Shown here in pieces: positions 55,988-64,000 of a DNA stretch of 64,000 bases (positions are counted from its first letter, which is position 1; the number at the start of each line of letters is the position of its first letter). The position numbers were made by a program, and so were the translations under genes. The DNA is taken from positions 248,001-312,000 of the forward strand of contig NZ_SOHM01000007.1 of assembly GCF_004403945.1 (NCBI RefSeq). The letters run 5' to 3'. Source of the stretch: Cryobacterium lactosi (GTDB lineage: Bacteria > Actinomycetota > Actinomycetes > Actinomycetales > Microbacteriaceae). Below the pieces are notes generated by a model. It ran no database searches, was not told the DNA's origin, and saw only the letters and a program-made list of their open reading frames with translations.

Positions 55988-56917
55988 ATGACAACAGAGT
56001 CCACGCCTGGCACACCCCTGGGCATCCGCGATCTCGCCCCGGAGAGCGTCCTGATACTCGGCGGTGGCCGCGCGATCCTGCTCCAGCTCGCGAACCCCGC
56101 CGTCGGGCACGGCGTCGCCAGGCACAGCGACTTCGCCGCCAGGCCGTTGGACCGGCTGACCGGCACGCTCTCCTACGTCTACGCCGTCACCTGCGGCACG
56201 CCCATCGACCGCGCTGCAGCCGTGCGCCGGGTGTCGCTCGCCCACCGTCCGGTGCATAGCGAACGGACCGCCGGCGCCCGAACTGCGGGCGCACGAACCG
56301 CCGGCGCACAGCCTGCCGCCGAACCGGCCGGCGCACAGCCTGCCGCCGAACCGGCCGGGCGCCCACCGTCGTACAACGCCTTCGATCCAGAGCTGCAGCT
56401 CTGGGTGGCCGCAACCCTCTACGAGTCGGCGACACGGATGCACGACCTGGTGTTTGGGCCTCTCACCGATGCCGACGCGGAGTCGGTGTATCGCGACTAC
56501 GGTGTGCTGGGCACCGCACTGCAGGTGCCGGCCGGGCTTTGGCCTGCGGACCGAGCGGCTTTCGCCGCGTACTGGGACCGGGCGGTGGCGGATCTCTCGA
56601 CGGATGAGACGACGCGATCGGTCGCCAGGCAACTGCTGCACCCGACGACCGGCCCGGTCTGGCTGCGCCTGGCCATGCCCCTTGCCCGGCTCGTCACGAC
56701 CGGGCTCCTGGAGCCGGGCGAGCGGGCGCTCTTCAACCTGCCCTGGTCAGCCGGCCGTGAACGCGCGTTTGGCGCTGTGATCAGCGTCCTCCGGGGGGTC
56801 TATCCGCGTCTGCCGACGCGACTCCGGCACGCACCGATGCGACGGTCACTGAGCGCCGGCCGGGCACTCGCCGCCCGGCAACACGAGGCGGCCGACGCCG
56901 GCGGCTTCAGGCGGTAG
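55988..56917 (+). CDS. oxygenase MpaB-family (DUF2236) protein with repeat insertion
   Basis: A 309-residue member of the DUF2236/MpaB family, heme-type oxygenase-like proteins. It has GGGRAILLQLANPAVGHGVA, DRLTGTLSYVYAVTCG, the conserved VSLAHRPVH and, downstream, YNAFDPELQLWVAATLYES. Between the last two lies an insertion of ~30 residues made of short repeats (TAGAR-like and AQPAAEPAG units) encoded by tandem DNA repeats; the family normally has only a short loop there. ATG has GAGAGGAG upstream; a TAGGCT at ~55,957 may be the -10. Confidence 0.88.
   Translation: MTTESTPGTPLGIRDLAPESVLILGGGRAILLQLANPAVGHGVARHSDFAARPLDRLTGTLSYVYAVTCGTPIDRAAAVRRVSLAHRPVHSERTAGARTAGARTAGAQPAAEPAGAQPAAEPAGRPPSYNAFDPELQLWVAATLYESATRMHDLVFGPLTDADAESVYRDYGVLGTALQVPAGLWPADRAAFAAYWDRAVADLSTDETTRSVARQLLHPTTGPVWLRLAMPLARLVTTGLLEPGERALFNLPWSAGRERAFGAVISVLRGVYPRLPTRLRHAPMRRSLSAGRALAARQHEAADAGGFRR
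56300..56353 (+). repeat. 27-bp perfect tandem repeat inside the MpaB-like gene
   Basis: Two identical 27-bp units (56,300-56,326, 56,327-56,353), each coding for nine residues (AGAQPAAEP-type). Shorter GCG-rich repeats (TAGAR) precede them from ~56,265. In frame, so length changes keep the protein open. Confidence 0.85.
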
Positions 56918-56931
56918 TGCGCCGGGTCGCC

Positions 56932-57504
56932 TTAGAAGAAGTCGTCCGGGGTTCCGGCCGCACGGGTGACCGCGACGGTGGACACCCCCGCACCGTCGAG
57001 TTTGGCCATCGCGACCCGGAGCCCGGACTCCATCTGAGAGGCCCAGACCTCGGTCTCCCGCGCGCCGGCTTCGACGGCCTCGAGCTTGCCCAGGGCCTTC
57101 TCCTTGTCGGCACGCTCGGTCTTGACCTGCTGGATGCTCAGGGTGACGGCGTAGTACGCCGCCACCATGGACGCGATCGGCGTGGCGATGACGGCCAGGG
57201 CGATGATGCTCTCGTTCGAGACGTTGACGAAGATCATGATGATGAACGCGAGCGCGAGCACGGCGATGCCCGCCAGCACCACCAGTGCGGCACGCTGGGG
57301 CGGGCCGGTCTTCAGGTCGGAGAGCAGGGTGCGGTTGCGGGGTTTGACCGGGGCGGGTGTCGCGGATTCACCGGTCGGCACCTGCGCGGTGTCTGCCGGC
57401 CGGTCGCTGCGGGGTTCCGGACCCGGCATCTGCAGGCGCTCGGTGGTGTTCGAGGTGTCCAGGGGGAAGGTGCGGTCGAACGGGTCATAGCTCTGATCGG
57501 TCAT
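56932..57504 (-). CDS. hypothetical membrane protein
   Basis: A 190-residue protein with a Pro/Thr-rich N-terminus, two adjacent transmembrane helices (AALVVLAGIAVLALAFIIMIF and IIALAVIATPIASMVAAYYAV, residues ~72-118) and a coiled-coil-like charged C-terminus (KTERADKEKALGKLEAVEAG). No family recognised. ATG 57,502-57,504 is chosen because a GGAG lies five bases upstream; the GTG two codons earlier is too close to it. Confidence 0.7.
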   Translation of the reverse strand: MTDQSYDPFDRTFPLDTSNTTERLQMPGPEPRSDRPADTAQVPTGESATPAPVKPRNRTLLSDLKTGPPQRAALVVLAGIAVLALAFIIMIFVNVSNESIIALAVIATPIASMVAAYYAVTLSIQQVKTERADKEKALGKLEAVEAGARETEVWASQMESGLRVAMAKLDGAGVSTVAVTRAAGTPDDFF

Positions 57505-57543
57505 GGTCACTCCGTTTGTGGGATCGGTAGCTCGACTGATGTC

Positions 57544-58083
57544 TCAAGGCTCGTCTGTCGACGGTCTGGTGGGCGACGGTTGGGTGAGCGACGGTTCTGT
57601 CGTCGAGGTTAGCGCGTCCCCGGGCAGGAATACGCGTTTGTAACTGCGACCGTCCGCCAGCTCGACGGTGCGGCTGACCAGCTTACCCCGGCTCACCTGC
57701 AGGTACACGGCCTGCACGCTCACGCCGAGTATGCCGGCAGCTTCGGCCACCGAGTGTCCGGGCAGGTCGGTCGGGACGCTGCTCGGCCGGCTGCTGCGTT
57801 TTCGACCGGCATCCAGGCGGGCCGCGATTTCGGCGTCTGTTCCCTGCCAGCGCCACTTCGCCGCCGTGGGCTTGAGGCCGGCCGCCTGGGCGATCTCCGG
57901 CCAGCCGGTGCCGCCCGCCAGGGCGTCGCGCACGCTCGCGAGAGCGGCCGGGTCGGTGTCAAGCAGCTGCAGGACGGCGCGGATGGCACGCATCCTTTCG
58001 AGGGCCGGCGCTTGGCTGTCGGCATCCAGCGCCGTCAGCCGGGCCAGCGCAGCAGCCGTCTCCGGCGACAGGTAGTGGCCCAT
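57544..58083 (-). CDS. helix-turn-helix-containing hypothetical protein
   Basis: A 179-residue soluble protein. Residues ~110-145 contain a helix-turn-helix-like segment (HSVAEAAGILGVSVQAVYLQVSRGKL) like those of MerR/excisionase-type proteins; an earlier GWPEIAQAAGLKPTAAKWRW could be a second one. The C-terminus is a Thr/Pro/Ser repeat tail. ATG 58,081-58,083 has GGAGG four bases upstream. Probably DNA-binding; targets unknown. It lies downstream of treZ on the same strand, after short direct repeats. Confidence 0.7.
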   Translation of the reverse strand: MGHYLSPETAAALARLTALDADSQAPALERMRAIRAVLQLLDTDPAALASVRDALAGGTGWPEIAQAAGLKPTAAKWRWQGTDAEIAARLDAGRKRSSRPSSVPTDLPGHSVAEAAGILGVSVQAVYLQVSRGKLVSRTVELADGRSYKRVFLPGDALTSTTEPSLTQPSPTRPSTDEP

Positions 58084-58098
58084 GGATCCTCCGTGGTG

Positions 58099-58151
58099 CT
58101 CGGATGGTCGGTGCTCGGATGGTTGGTGCAGGAACGGTCGGTAAAGGAACG
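58099..58151. repeat. short imperfect direct repeats
   Basis: GGTGCTCGGATGGT occurs twice in near tandem, followed by two AGGAACGGT(C/T)GGT units. They lie between treZ and the HTH gene, in the probable promoter of the latter. Confidence 0.5.
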
Positions 58152-58171
58152 GTTGGTGCAGCCTGGCAGTG

Positions 58172-59962
58172 TTAGCCGAGGACCGCGACAGAGTGCGGCG
58201 GCAGCAGCACCCGTCCATCATCCAGCGTGGGCACCGCATCGGCGTTGTTGGCGAAGGCGAGCAGGACGCTCTCCCCCGTGACCGGAATCCAGCGGCCGCT
58301 CGTTGAGAGGTTGATCACGATCTCGGTGGTCCCGCGAGTCAGCAGCAGCCAGCCGTCCGCTTCGTCGAAGGCCACCGCGAGGCGATTGAAGCGGGGATCT
58401 GTCAGGTCCTCGAGCCTGCGACGCAGGCCGGCCAAATCCTGGTACAGGGCCAGCAGCCGGCCGGCGTCCGGTCGGTGCAGCTCGGTCCAGTCCAGTTTGG
58501 ACCTCTCGAAGGTCGCCGGGTCCTGGGGGTCCGGCACGACAGCCGGGTCCCAGCCCATCCGGGCGAACTCCCCGATGCGGCCCTCGGCGGTGGCCAGGCC
58601 GAGTTCAGGCTCCGGGTGGGAGGTGAAGAACTGCCACGGCGTGCGAGCCCCCCATTCTTCGCCCATGAACAGCATCGGCGTGAACGGGCCGAGCAGGGTC
58701 AAGGCCGCGGCGATGCCCAGCTGGCCGGTGTCGAGCTGCGCGCTGAGCCTGTCACCGATGGCCCGGTTGCCGATCTGGTCGTGATTCTGCGAGGCGACGA
58801 CGAGGCGCCAGGCCGGCATGCGGTCGACATCGATGGGGCGCCCATGGTGCCGGCCGCGGAAACTGGACAGGGTGCCGTCGTGGAAGAACCCGCGGGTGAG
58901 CACCTTCGCCAGGGCGCCGAGCGGCGCGAAGTCGGCGTAGTAGCCCACGGTCTCGCCGGTGAGGGCGACGTGCACGGCGTGGTGGAAGTCGTCGCTCCAC
59001 TGGGCATCCAGGCCATAGCCGTTCGCCTCGCGGGGGGTGATGAGGCGCGGATCGTTGAGGTCGGACTCGGCGATGAGGGTGAGGGGGCGGCCGACGGCCG
59101 CGCTGAGCGCCGCGACCTCGCCGGCGAGCTGCTCGAGCAGGTGCACGGCCGAGTGGTCCTTGAGGGCGTGCACGGCATCCAGACGCAGACCGTCCACGTG
59201 GTAGTCACGCAACCACATCAGCGCGCTGTCGATGATGTACCCGCGCACCTCGTCGGAGTCCTGCCCGTCCAGGTTCACCGAGGCACCCCAGGTGTTACCC
59301 TCGGCGTCGCTGAGGTACGGGCCGAAGTTCGGCAGGTAGTTGCCGCTGGGGCCCAGATGGTTGTGCACAACGTCCTGGATCACGCCGATGCCATTCGTGT
59401 GGCAGGCGTCGACGAAGCGCTGGTAGGCGGCCGGACCGCCGTAGCCCTCGTGCACGGCGTACCAGAGCACGCCGTCGTAGCCCCAGTTGTGTGTGCCGTT
59501 GAAGCCGTTCACCGGCAGCACCTCGACGAAGTCGACACCGAGCGCCACGAGGTGGTCGAGCCGGCCGGCCGCGGCGTCCAGGGTGCCCTCCGGGGTGAAC
59601 GTTCCGATGTGCAGTTCGTAGATCGTGGCGCCGGCGAGCTGGCGGCCGGTCCAGGCGCGGTCCTGCCATGCGTGCGCCTCAGCGTCGAAGGTGCGGGACA
59701 GCTCGTGCACGCCGTTCGGCTGGCGGCGGGACCTCGGGTCGGGGAACGGGCCGGAGCCGTCCACCGTGAAGCCGTAGTCGACCCCGGCAGGGTCGCCGGG
59801 GAGACTGCCGTGCCACCAGCCCGAATCGCCGCGCGTCATGGGGGCCGTGCCGGTTGGGGTGACCAGCTGGACGACGGCTGCGGTCGGTGCCCAGACCTCG
59901 ACGGGAATGGCCTCGACGGGTACGGCCGGAGCGGTCACGGCGCTGGTGCTGTCTTCGGTCAC
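58172..59962 (-). CDS. treZ: malto-oligosyltrehalose trehalohydrolase
   Basis: A 596-residue GH13 enzyme that releases trehalose from malto-oligosyltrehalose made by TreY. N-terminal beta domain ([18 protein letters not shown]), then the catalytic barrel with [47 protein letters not shown], the nucleophile region [13 protein letters not shown] and the acid/base [12 protein letters not shown]. Its start overlaps the treY stop by 4 bases, so the two are translationally coupled in the TreYZ pathway of trehalose synthesis from glycogen or maltodextrin. Confidence 0.95.
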   Translation of the reverse strand: MTEDSTSAVTAPAVPVEAIPVEVWAPTAAVVQLVTPTGTAPMTRGDSGWWHGSLPGDPAGVDYGFTVDGSGPFPDPRSRRQPNGVHELSRTFDAEAHAWQDRAWTGRQLAGATIYELHIGTFTPEGTLDAAAGRLDHLVALGVDFVEVLPVNGFNGTHNWGYDGVLWYAVHEGYGGPAAYQRFVDACHTNGIGVIQDVVHNHLGPSGNYLPNFGPYLSDAEGNTWGASVNLDGQDSDEVRGYIIDSALMWLRDYHVDGLRLDAVHALKDHSAVHLLEQLAGEVAALSAAVGRPLTLIAESDLNDPRLITPREANGYGLDAQWSDDFHHAVHVALTGETVGYYADFAPLGALAKVLTRGFFHDGTLSSFRGRHHGRPIDVDRMPAWRLVVASQNHDQIGNRAIGDRLSAQLDTGQLGIAAALTLLGPFTPMLFMGEEWGARTPWQFFTSHPEPELGLATAEGRIGEFARMGWDPAVVPDPQDPATFERSKLDWTELHRPDAGRLLALYQDLAGLRRRLEDLTDPRFNRLAVAFDEADGWLLLTRGTTEIVINLSTSGRWIPVTGESVLLAFANNADAVPTLDDGRVLLPPHSVAVLG

Positions 59963-62292
59963 TGAGCGGTCTCCTCGGGAGCGGTGGTTGCGGGGACGAG
60001 CAGCGCGACCGGGTACCGCGCCAGCAGCTCGGTCAGGCGCACCTCGCCGCCGGAGTGGCGAGTGCCGGTGAGTATGTCCTGCCAGGGGTGCCCGGCGAGC
60101 ATGATCGTGGTGTCGCCCCAGCCGGTGCGGGCCAGTGCGTCTGGCAACCGGGTGGCAACGGCCACGGCACCGCCGCGGTCGTAGGCCACCACGTGTGCGG
60201 CGGCCGGCCCGAAGGCCTCGACGGGCGCGTGGCGGGTGAACAGCTCTGGCCTATCACGTCGGAGCCGGAGCGCCCGGGTGGTGACGAGGAGCTTCGCGGC
60301 GCCGGTCTCGTCGATCGGCGGGAGCCAGCCGTCGGTCACTCGGTCCAGGTAGTCCCGCCGCACGGCGTAGTCCACCGGGCGCCGGTTGTCGGGATCGACG
60401 AGGGACATCTCCCAGAGTTCGCTGCCCTGGTACACGTCAGGCACGCCGGGCGCGGTGATCTGGATGAGCTTGAGGGCAAGGGAGTTGCTCCAGCCGGCTC
60501 GTTGCACCCGGTCGACGAAGGCCGCAACGGTGCTCTGGAGCAGCCCGGGCTCGGCCAGGCGCCGAACCAGATCCCGCATCGCGTTCTCGAAGCTTTCGTT
60601 CGGCGCGGTCCAGGTGGTGGAGAGGTTCGCCTCCCTGGACGCCTTCTCGGCGTAGCCGATCAGACGGTCGGTCGACGCCGGCCAGGACCCGACGATCGCC
60701 TGCCAGAGCAGGTTCTCGAACGGAGCGTCGCCGAGCGGGGCCAGGGCGCGGAGCTCGGCCAGCACGGCGGCCCACTCGTCAGGGATCTCGGCCAGGACCG
60801 AGATTCGGGCACGCACGTCTTCACCGCGCTTGGTGTCGTGGGTGGACAGGGTGGTCTGCGACGCCGGGGAGACGGCCAGGCGGGTCTGCTGGCGGCGATG
60901 GAACTCGTCGACCGGAACCGCGAACTCGCTCGGGTCCGCGCCGACCTCGTTGAGGGAGGTGAGCCGGCTGTAGCGGTAATACGCGGTGTCTTCGACGCCC
61001 TTGGCCATGACCATCCCCGAGGTCTGCTGGAAGCGGACGGCGGCCGGATGGGTGGGGTCGGTGAGGTACGGCAGCAGGGCGGTGATGGTGCCGTCCAGGT
61101 CGGGACGGCGCTGCCGGGCCAGCCGCACCGCGGTGTCGAGTTCATGCCGGCCGACCGGGAGGTAGGAGCGGTAGACCGGGAACCAGGCGATGAGTTCCGA
61201 CAGGGCGTCAACAGCGTCGGGCACATCGGGGAGCAGACGGTCGAGCCGGCGCACCTCGCTCTGCAGGATGCCGTCGGCGATGGCACGCTTACCGCTGTAC
61301 ACCAGCTCGGTCCAGGACACCGGAGTCGCGGTGGCCGCACCGGCGCGCTCGGCCTGCAGGGCGGCCTCCAGCGCGTCGAGGGAACCCTGGCCGGCGGGGT
61401 CGACGAGGACCCTGTCGAAGTCGGCGAGGGCGTCATAACCGGTGGTGCCGTCGGTCGACCAGCTGCTGGGCAGCTGCTCGCGGCCCTCCAGGATCTTCTC
61501 GACCAGCAGGTAGCCGTCCGGCATGGCAGCGTGCAGCCTGTCCAGATAGCCGCCGGGGTCGGCGAGCCCGTCGGGGTGGTCGACCCGCAGGCCCTGCACC
61601 TGGCCGGAACGCACCCAGCGCAGGATCTCGCGGTGGGATTCGTCGAAGACCCAGGGCACCTCGACCCGAACTCCCGCGAGGGTGTTCACGGCGAAGAAGC
61701 GCCGGTAGTTCAGGTCGGTGTCAGCGCGGCGCCAGTTGACCAACTCGTAGTGCTGCCGGTCGTGCACGACGGCGGCGCTCGCGCCGTCGTCCGCGGTGCC
61801 TGGCGCGATCGGGAACCGGTTGTCGTAGTAATGCAGTTCGTCGCCCACCACGCTGAGCCGGTCGGCTTCGGTGTCACCGTCGCCGAGCACCGGCAGCAGA
61901 AGCCGCCCATTGCCAGCCGGCCAATCCACGTCGAACGCCTCCGCGTAGCGGGAGCCTTGCCCCGCCCGCAGCAGGTCCCACCACCAGGCGTTGCTGTGCG
62001 GCGTGTTCACGCCCACGTGGTTGGGCACGATATCAACCAGGATGCCGCGGCCGGCCAGGACAGCACGCTCCGACAGCCTGGCCAGCGCCTCTGGTCCGCC
62101 GCGGGCGGGGTCGACCGTGCCGTGGTCGATCACGTCGTAGCCGTGATCTGACCCCTCCTCCGCCCTGAGCAGAGGCGAGAGGTAGAGCCAGTCGGCGCCG
62201 AGCCGGGTGATGTAGTCGATCACCTCGGCCGCCGCATCCAGATCGAAGGCCGACGTGATCTGCAGGCGATAGGTGGAGACGGGGAGGCTCAT
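59959..62292 (-). CDS. treY: malto-oligosyltrehalose synthase
   Basis: A 777-residue GH13 enzyme that isomerises the terminal alpha-1,4 bond of maltodextrins to the alpha,alpha-1,1 bond of trehalose. Signatures: [66 protein letters not shown] (nucleophile Asp), [14 protein letters not shown] (acid/base Glu) and [14 protein letters not shown]. It begins 5 nt after the glgX stop. The middle gene of glgX-treY-treZ. Confidence 0.95.
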   Translation of the reverse strand: MSLPVSTYRLQITSAFDLDAAAEVIDYITRLGADWLYLSPLLRAEEGSDHGYDVIDHGTVDPARGGPEALARLSERAVLAGRGILVDIVPNHVGVNTPHSNAWWWDLLRAGQGSRYAEAFDVDWPAGNGRLLLPVLGDGDTEADRLSVVGDELHYYDNRFPIAPGTADDGASAAVVHDRQHYELVNWRRADTDLNYRRFFAVNTLAGVRVEVPWVFDESHREILRWVRSGQVQGLRVDHPDGLADPGGYLDRLHAAMPDGYLLVEKILEGREQLPSSWSTDGTTGYDALADFDRVLVDPAGQGSLDALEAALQAERAGAATATPVSWTELVYSGKRAIADGILQSEVRRLDRLLPDVPDAVDALSELIAWFPVYRSYLPVGRHELDTAVRLARQRRPDLDGTITALLPYLTDPTHPAAVRFQQTSGMVMAKGVEDTAYYRYSRLTSLNEVGADPSEFAVPVDEFHRRQQTRLAVSPASQTTLSTHDTKRGEDVRARISVLAEIPDEWAAVLAELRALAPLGDAPFENLLWQAIVGSWPASTDRLIGYAEKASREANLSTTWTAPNESFENAMRDLVRRLAEPGLLQSTVAAFVDRVQRAGWSNSLALKLIQITAPGVPDVYQGSELWEMSLVDPDNRRPVDYAVRRDYLDRVTDGWLPPIDETGAAKLLVTTRALRLRRDRPELFTRHAPVEAFGPAAAHVVAYDRGGAVAVATRLPDALARTGWGDTTIMLAGHPWQDILTGTRHSGGEVRLTELLARYPVALLVPATTAPEETAQ

Positions 62293-62297
62293 GTCGG

Positions 62298-64000
62298 TTA
62301 CGCGTGTCCTTCGGTCGCGGCGTACGGGTCGGGGAGCACCGGCAGCGTGAGCGTCGCCGTCGGCGGAGACGGGTGGCTGGCCAGCGATGCGGCCACGGAG
62401 TGATCCGGCAGCGCTTCGGGTTCGTGGTACTCACGGAGCACGACGAGTGAGCGTCCCTTCACGCTGTGGATGGCACCGGCCGGGCGGGGCAGCGAGTCGG
62501 CGCCCTCTCCCCCGGTGTCGATCACGATCTCCCAGGCCGGCGAGTACTCGTCGCTGGGCAGCGTGAACTCGACGTCCTCACCATCGGCGTTGAAGAGCAA
62601 GATGAAGTTGACGTCGGTGACCTCCCGGCCACGGGAGTCGCGCTCGCGGATGCCCTGGCCGTTGAGGAACATGCCTACGGTGCGGGCGCGGCTTTCGTCC
62701 CAGTCCTCCGCCCGCATCTCCTCACCGTCGGTGTTCAACCAGACGATGTCGGCCAACGGGTCGCCCTCACCGCGGTTGCCGGGGTGGCCGTCGAAGAACC
62801 GGCTGCGGCGGAATGTGGGGTGTTCCTTGCGGAGGCGCACGACGGCCGCCGTGAATTCAATCAGGGGCTGATCGGCTTCGTCCCAGTGGATCCAGCTGAG
62901 CTCGGAGTCCTGCGCGTACGTGTTGTTGTTGCCCTGCTGGGTGCGACCGAGTTCATCGCCGTGCAGGATCATCGGCACGCCCTGGGAGAGCAGCATGGTG
63001 GCGATGAAGTTGCGTTGCTGGCGGCCGCGGAGGGTGCGGATGGCGTCGTCGTCTGTGGGGCCTTCGACGCCGGCGTTCCAGGAACGGTTGTGGCTTTCAC
63101 CGTCGTTGTTGTCTTCACCGTTGGCGTCGTTGTGCTTCTCGTTGTAGGACACCAGGTCGTTGAGGGTGAAGCCGTCGTGCGCGGTGACGAAGTTGATCGA
63201 GGCCACCGGGCGACGGCCGGAGTGCTCGTAAAGGTCTGCAGAGCCGGAGATACGCGAAGCGAACTCGCCGAGGGTGGACGGTTCGCCGCGCCAGAAGTCG
63301 CGCACGGTGTCGCGGTACTTGCCGTTCCACTCCGTCCACTGCGGCGGGAAGTTGCCGACCTGGTAACCGCCGGGGCCGACGTCCCAGGGCTCGGCGATCA
63401 GCTTGACCTGGGAGACGATCGGGTCCTGCTGCACGAGCTCGAAGAAGGTCGACAGCTTGTCGACGTCGTACAGGTCGCGGGCCAGCGCGCTGGCGAGGTC
63501 GAACCGGAAGCCGTCAACGTGCATTTCGATGGCCCAGTAGCGCAGCGAGTCCATGATCAGTTGCAGCGCGTGCGGGTGCCGCACGTTGAGCGTGTTGCCG
63601 GTGCCTGTGTAATCCATGTAGTAGCGGCCGTCGTCGTCCATCAGCCGGTAGTAGGCGGCGTTGTCGATGCCCTTGAACGAGATGGTCGGGCCCAGGTGGT
63701 TGCCCTCGGCGGTGTGGTTGTAAACCACGTCGAGGATGACCTCGATGCCGGCGGCATGCAGGTTCTTGACCATGCCCTTGAATTCCTGCACCTGCTGGCC
63801 GAGATCACCGCTGGAGGAGTAGGCGTTGTGCGGGGCGAAGAAGCCGATGGTGTTGTAGCCCCAGTAGTTGCTCAGGCCCTGGTCCTGCAGGGTGGAGTCA
63901 TTGACGAACTGGTGCACCGGCATCAGCTCGATCGCGGTGACGCCGAGCTTCTGCAGGTGCTCGATGACCGACGGATGCGCCACGGCCGCGTAGGTGCCGC
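62298..64000 (-). CDS. glgX: glycogen debranching enzyme GlgX, 5' end outside window
   Basis: The C-terminal ~567 codons of a GlgX/TreX-type isoamylase that cuts alpha-1,6 branches and yields linear maltodextrins for TreY. Signatures: [54 protein letters not shown] (nucleophile Asp), [16 protein letters not shown] (acid/base Glu) and [21 protein letters not shown]. The frame stays open across the right edge; the internal Met near 63,983 is not the start. The usual protein is about 700 residues, so roughly 130-170 are missing. Confidence 0.95.
   Translation of the reverse strand, partial: GTYAAVAHPSVIEHLQKLGVTAIELMPVHQFVNDSTLQDQGLSNYWGYNTIGFFAPHNAYSSSGDLGQQVQEFKGMVKNLHAAGIEVILDVVYNHTAEGNHLGPTISFKGIDNAAYYRLMDDDGRYYMDYTGTGNTLNVRHPHALQLIMDSLRYWAIEMHVDGFRFDLASALARDLYDVDKLSTFFELVQQDPIVSQVKLIAEPWDVGPGGYQVGNFPPQWTEWNGKYRDTVRDFWRGEPSTLGEFASRISGSADLYEHSGRRPVASINFVTAHDGFTLNDLVSYNEKHNDANGEDNNDGESHNRSWNAGVEGPTDDDAIRTLRGRQQRNFIATMLLSQGVPMILHGDELGRTQQGNNNTYAQDSELSWIHWDEADQPLIEFTAAVVRLRKEHPTFRRSRFFDGHPGNRGEGDPLADIVWLNTDGEEMRAEDWDESRARTVGMFLNGQGIRERDSRGREVTDVNFILLFNADGEDVEFTLPSDEYSPAWEIVIDTGGEGADSLPRPAGAIHSVKGRSLVVLREYHEPEALPDHSVAASLASHPSPPTATLTLPVLPDPYAATEGHA

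Noticed and set aside
59887-62151. 754-codon plus-strand frame opposite treY
   Set aside because: Antisense shadow of treY, which has full GH13 motifs.

Overview
The window is high-GC actinobacterial DNA. Gene families and gene order (fadB/fadA, ribonuclease D, DUF3000, dxs, acnA, DUF3159, DUF3710, dut, DUF3093, DUF4193, sepH, trehalose TreY/TreZ) fit a Microbacteriaceae-type organism, possibly Cryobacterium-like. The genus is inference from gene content only.

Two regions differ sharply. Positions 1 to about 21,470 look like an integrated, decaying genomic island. It holds long gene-poor stretches, an IS630-type transposase remnant, a phosphotransferase fragment, several frameshifted or stop-interrupted genes, and ends at a 50-nt 3' fragment of a tRNA-Val(CAC) gene, as expected at one end of an element integrated in a tRNA gene. 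Intact island genes include a DnaE2/ImuC-type polymerase behind a LexA-like SOS box, a large membrane-associated KAP/YobI-like P-loop NTPase, a membrane-anchored coiled-coil protein and a protein with an internal duplication. Its most interesting part is a module that occurs twice: a calcineurin-like metallophosphoesterase on the minus strand next to an MbcA/Xre-type antitoxin gene on the plus strand. The right copy (17.6-20.6 kb) also has a second metallophosphoesterase and a RES-domain (NAD+-consuming family) toxin gene. The left copy (1.4-3.1 kb) has lost the toxin.

From about 21.5 kb to the end the DNA is dense, ordinary chromosome. It starts with glpX, whose last ~50 codons are missing and replaced by read-through across the terminator and tRNA remnant. 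Then come a monooxygenase-like gene, a thioredoxin-reductase-like flavoprotein with a methyltransferase, a DUF6325/SHOCT/flotillin/DUF2071 cluster, a large LuxR-type ATPase regulator, a MazF-like gene, amtB with a GlnR-like box, zapE, a sulfurtransferase-sufE pair, a hydrolase, DUF3000 and ribonuclease D, fadA-fadB, dxs, acnA, the dut-DUF3710-DUF3159 operon, DUF3093, DUF4193, sepH, a winged-helix protein, a FUSC transporter, a TMEM175-type channel, YceI, an MpaB-type oxygenase, and finally the glgX-treY-treZ operon that converts glycogen-type glucans to trehalose (glgX runs off the right edge).

Many chromosomal genes appear to be leaderless. In at least eight cases a TANNNT -10 hexamer lies 6-7 nt before a GTG or ATG start, and in several of these it decides the start codon.
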